DNA of 64,000 nt, from assembly GCA_002946415.1 (NCBI GenBank), contig NJPS01000058.1, forward strand, positions 372,001 to 436,000, in the 5' to 3' direction. A program made the translations under genes and the position numbers. A model generated the notes under the pieces. That model saw only the letters and a list, made by a program, of their open reading frames with translations, was not told the DNA's origin and made no database searches. This document shows positions 61,750-64,000 of the stretch, one piece after another. Each line of letters opens with the position of its first letter. The first letter of the stretch is position 1. The stretch comes from Rutstroemia sp. NJR-2017a BVV2. Taxonomy: Eukaryota > Ascomycota > Leotiomycetes > Helotiales > Rutstroemiaceae.

Positions 61750-64000
61750 ATTGATTGATTTATTATTTTAACAATCTTTTTGAATCTAAGACTATAGTAG
61801 GTCGGCTAGCAACTAGCTACTAGTAGCTAAGTAGTAGTAGTGTTTTAAATATATTTTTAAGCTAAATAGTATCAAGAGATAATAAGAAACTAGTTCTAGA
61901 TAATGAAAATAAAATAAAAGAAAAATGAAAATTTAATAAAACTAATAAAACTCTAATTTAATTATCTTCTAGCTTGTAGGCTAAATAATATTTTCGAGTA
62001 CAGATATTTATCTTGTTTAAATAACTTATACTAGCTTCGATTCCGGAGCTAATATCAAAAACAAGTAAAAATAATAAGTAATTTATAGCTAGTTTATTTT
62101 TTAGCTTAGTTCGAGTTAGACTAAAAAAAGAACAATTTAAAAGTAAATATTCAGAAGTCTTTTTAGCTTTACAAATATATTTATTATAGCTAATATATTC
62201 TAGTAAATATAAATATGATTTTAAATAACTATATCTGATTTTCAATTAATAGAAAATACTAATAGTAACTCTTTTAGTCGAAATTGGGATCTAGATTCGA
62301 TTTCGAGAAAAGAGTTTAAAAATTCTTAAATAACTAATTAAGCTAAATAAATTAGTTTCTAGAATATTTAAAAGAGATTCAGATTATTCTTAGTTTTTAA
62401 TTTACTTAATTTGAGTTTCTAGGTAGTTGAAACTAGTTATATTAGTTCTAGGATCCATTTTCGTTCCTGATTTGGTTAATAGATCTACTTTTTCGTTATC
62501 TAGTATCTCAAAATAGCTAGGAATCTAAGCTAATTTGATTTTAGCTTCTTTTTCAACTACTTCTCGACTAGCTTTATAAGCTAGTACTACTTGGTTTTAT
62601 CTAGATTTATTACTAAGTGATTTTAACCTTTATAAAACAATTTAATTATTTGAGAAAATAGTAAATTCTTAATCTTTTTAAGTTATTTTGTTTACTAATT
62701 TTATTTCTTCGATTATTCTAGCTAGTTCGCTGTTATAAATTAGTTGATTAGTTCTAATATTCCAGTTAGATCTCTATATTAGCTTCTAGATAAAGTTAAA
62801 AAGAATTAGATTGATTCTAATTTCTTTTTGATTTACTAGTTTTGATCTATCTATATAAATTGAATATTGGTTCGAGGTTAGCAAAATAGCTGAGTTTTTA
62901 TAATTTTCAACTTCTAATTCTTTAAATAGTTTATTAATTTTAACCGAATAAGGAATAGTTATTTAAGGTAGAAATTTAAAAGAACTAATTAATTCCAAAT
63001 ACTAAAAGTGAACTAGTTAGTATATTAAATATCTAATTCACTTTATTTAGATTATTTTGGTTCATTCTTTTTGGATTAATATTAAATAGTTCTGGAACTG
63101 ATTATTAATCTTCGATTTAATCCAAATTTCTTTGAAAATTGGATGATTTTCAGCTATTTTGAGAGTTTTGAATATATATTGATAACTAATAGTATTTAAA
63201 CAAGTCTAGAAAGGTACTAGTATAGTTTTTACTTTTATAGAAACTATTGGATTAGTTCTAAATACTTCAAAGATTTTCCGAAAAACTAAATTTTGTAAAT
63301 ATTGGAATTAAGTTTTAAATTCAACTTATTCTTTTCATTATATAAAGGATCTATAGTTTGAGATATTAGTAATATAAGTAATATATAGTTAGTATATTAT
63401 AAAAAGTGAAAATCTATTTTCGATATTAACTAATTAATTAGCTCTCAAAAAAACTGATTTAGTTTAACTAATTCTAGTTAAGATATATTAATTGAAATTT
63501 AAAATATTATCAAATCAGATATTTAGTTATTTCACTACTTTTGAGAATTATATTGATTAATTATTCGGTAAATTAACCGAATTAATCTCAATAGTTCTTT
63601 ATTTATTTTCGAAAAAATAAATTAGTTCTATTTTTACTAAATCGAATTCGATATTACTAGCTTTTTCCAAAATATATAATTTGCTAATTTCTTTTTCTAG
63701 GATCTTATAGTTCTTTTTAAAACTAGTTAAGCTAGTAGTTAATATAATATTATCTATATATAACTAGATTGAAATAGAAATCAATAGAAAAAGTTCTTTA
63801 ATATAAATTAAAAAAAGAATTAGTAAGATTGAATTACTTTAGAAGATATTAGTTAAAATAAACTGAAATTACTTGATTTAACTATCAAAATTTAAATAAA
63901 ATAGTTGGTATTTCAAAAAGTAATTAATCTAAGTAATTAAACTAATTAGTAATTTTAATTTTTTTAGAATAGTTAATAACTAGTTTTTTGAGATATAATC
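61750..64000 (-). mobile_element. LINE copy H, runs off the right edge
   Basis: Starts with the complement of an (AATC)n tail (ATTGATTGATTTATT), then 3' UTR, Cys-rich piece (61,958-62,245), RNase H and reverse transcriptase, and continues past the window. Relatively well preserved (GTCGGCTAGC retained in the 3' UTR). Confidence 0.7.

Larger units (their letters stand above)
21881..64000. repeat. 42-kb RIP-eroded AT-rich repeat island
   Basis: From 21,881 to the right edge there is no intact gene. Aligning copies by eye shows mostly C-to-T and G-to-A differences: CAA/CAG codons read TAA/TAG, TGG reads TAG/TGA, and zinc-ligand Cys codons read as Tyr. This is the pattern of repeat-induced point mutation in ascomycetes. 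Mutated sites include CpA and CpT contexts, while many CpG (TCGA, CCGAA) remain. The content is many nested copies of one LINE family plus two foreign short insertions. Confidence 0.9.

Noticed and set aside
21881..64000. CRISPR array, rRNA or mitochondrial DNA as explanation of the AT-rich part
   Set aside because: No regular short repeats with unique spacers, no rRNA-like conserved blocks, and clear LINE protein motifs throughout.

Overview
The window is nuclear DNA of a filamentous ascomycete (Pezizomycotina). The evidence is short GT-AG introns (46-147 nt) with CTAAC/CTGAC-like branch sites, typical ascomycete protein families (PAF-acetylhydrolase-like hydrolase, secreted SET protein, GH128 glucanase, SPX-EXS protein, BBE-like oxidoreductase, bZIP with a DUF3425-type C-terminus), and a large repeat block eroded by RIP-like C-to-T mutation. 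The class cannot be fixed from this sequence alone.

Positions 1-21,880 are an ordinary gene-rich segment. In order it holds: a PAF-acetylhydrolase-like hydrolase cut by the left edge (+), a SET-domain protein with a signal peptide (-), a class I methyltransferase (+), an unknown 458-aa protein with 20-residue repeats (-), a secreted GH128-type beta-1,3-glucanase (+), an Syg1/Xpr1-like SPX-EXS phosphate-handling protein (+), a BBE-like FAD oxidoreductase (+), an aldo-keto reductase (-) and a bZIP transcription factor (-). All complete models splice in frame to plausible lengths. The last three genes are neighbours; ACGTGAA-type bZIP half-sites lie upstream of both the aldo-keto reductase and the bZIP gene, so a small co-regulated redox group is possible but unproven.

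At about 21,880 the composition changes abruptly, and the remaining 42 kb is very AT-rich with no intact gene. Almost all of it from 23,058 onward can be read as copies of one LINE-type retrotransposon of about 5.8 kb, in both orientations and nested in one another. The consensus layout is: 5' leader, gag-like ORF1 with a zinc-knuckle region, apurinic-type endonuclease, reverse transcriptase (YIDD box), RNase H, Cys-rich C-terminal segment, a conserved 3' UTR and an (AATC)n tail. Three copies are near full length (27,505-33,313; 38,385-44,176; 53,532-59,305). The 38,385 copy is the least mutated. All are dead through stop codons. Two 5' subfamilies are visible.

Two insertions do not belong to the LINE body. 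One is a 295-bp unit at 24,839-25,133 with perfect 12-bp flanking duplications that shares only the LINE 3' tail, so it is a SINE-like candidate. The other is a 432-bp element at 52,370-52,801 with long imperfect terminal inverted repeats, a TA/TAA duplication and far less mutation than its surroundings, so it is a young MITE, possibly derived from a pogo-type transposon. Insertion order can be partly reconstructed from the target-site duplications.
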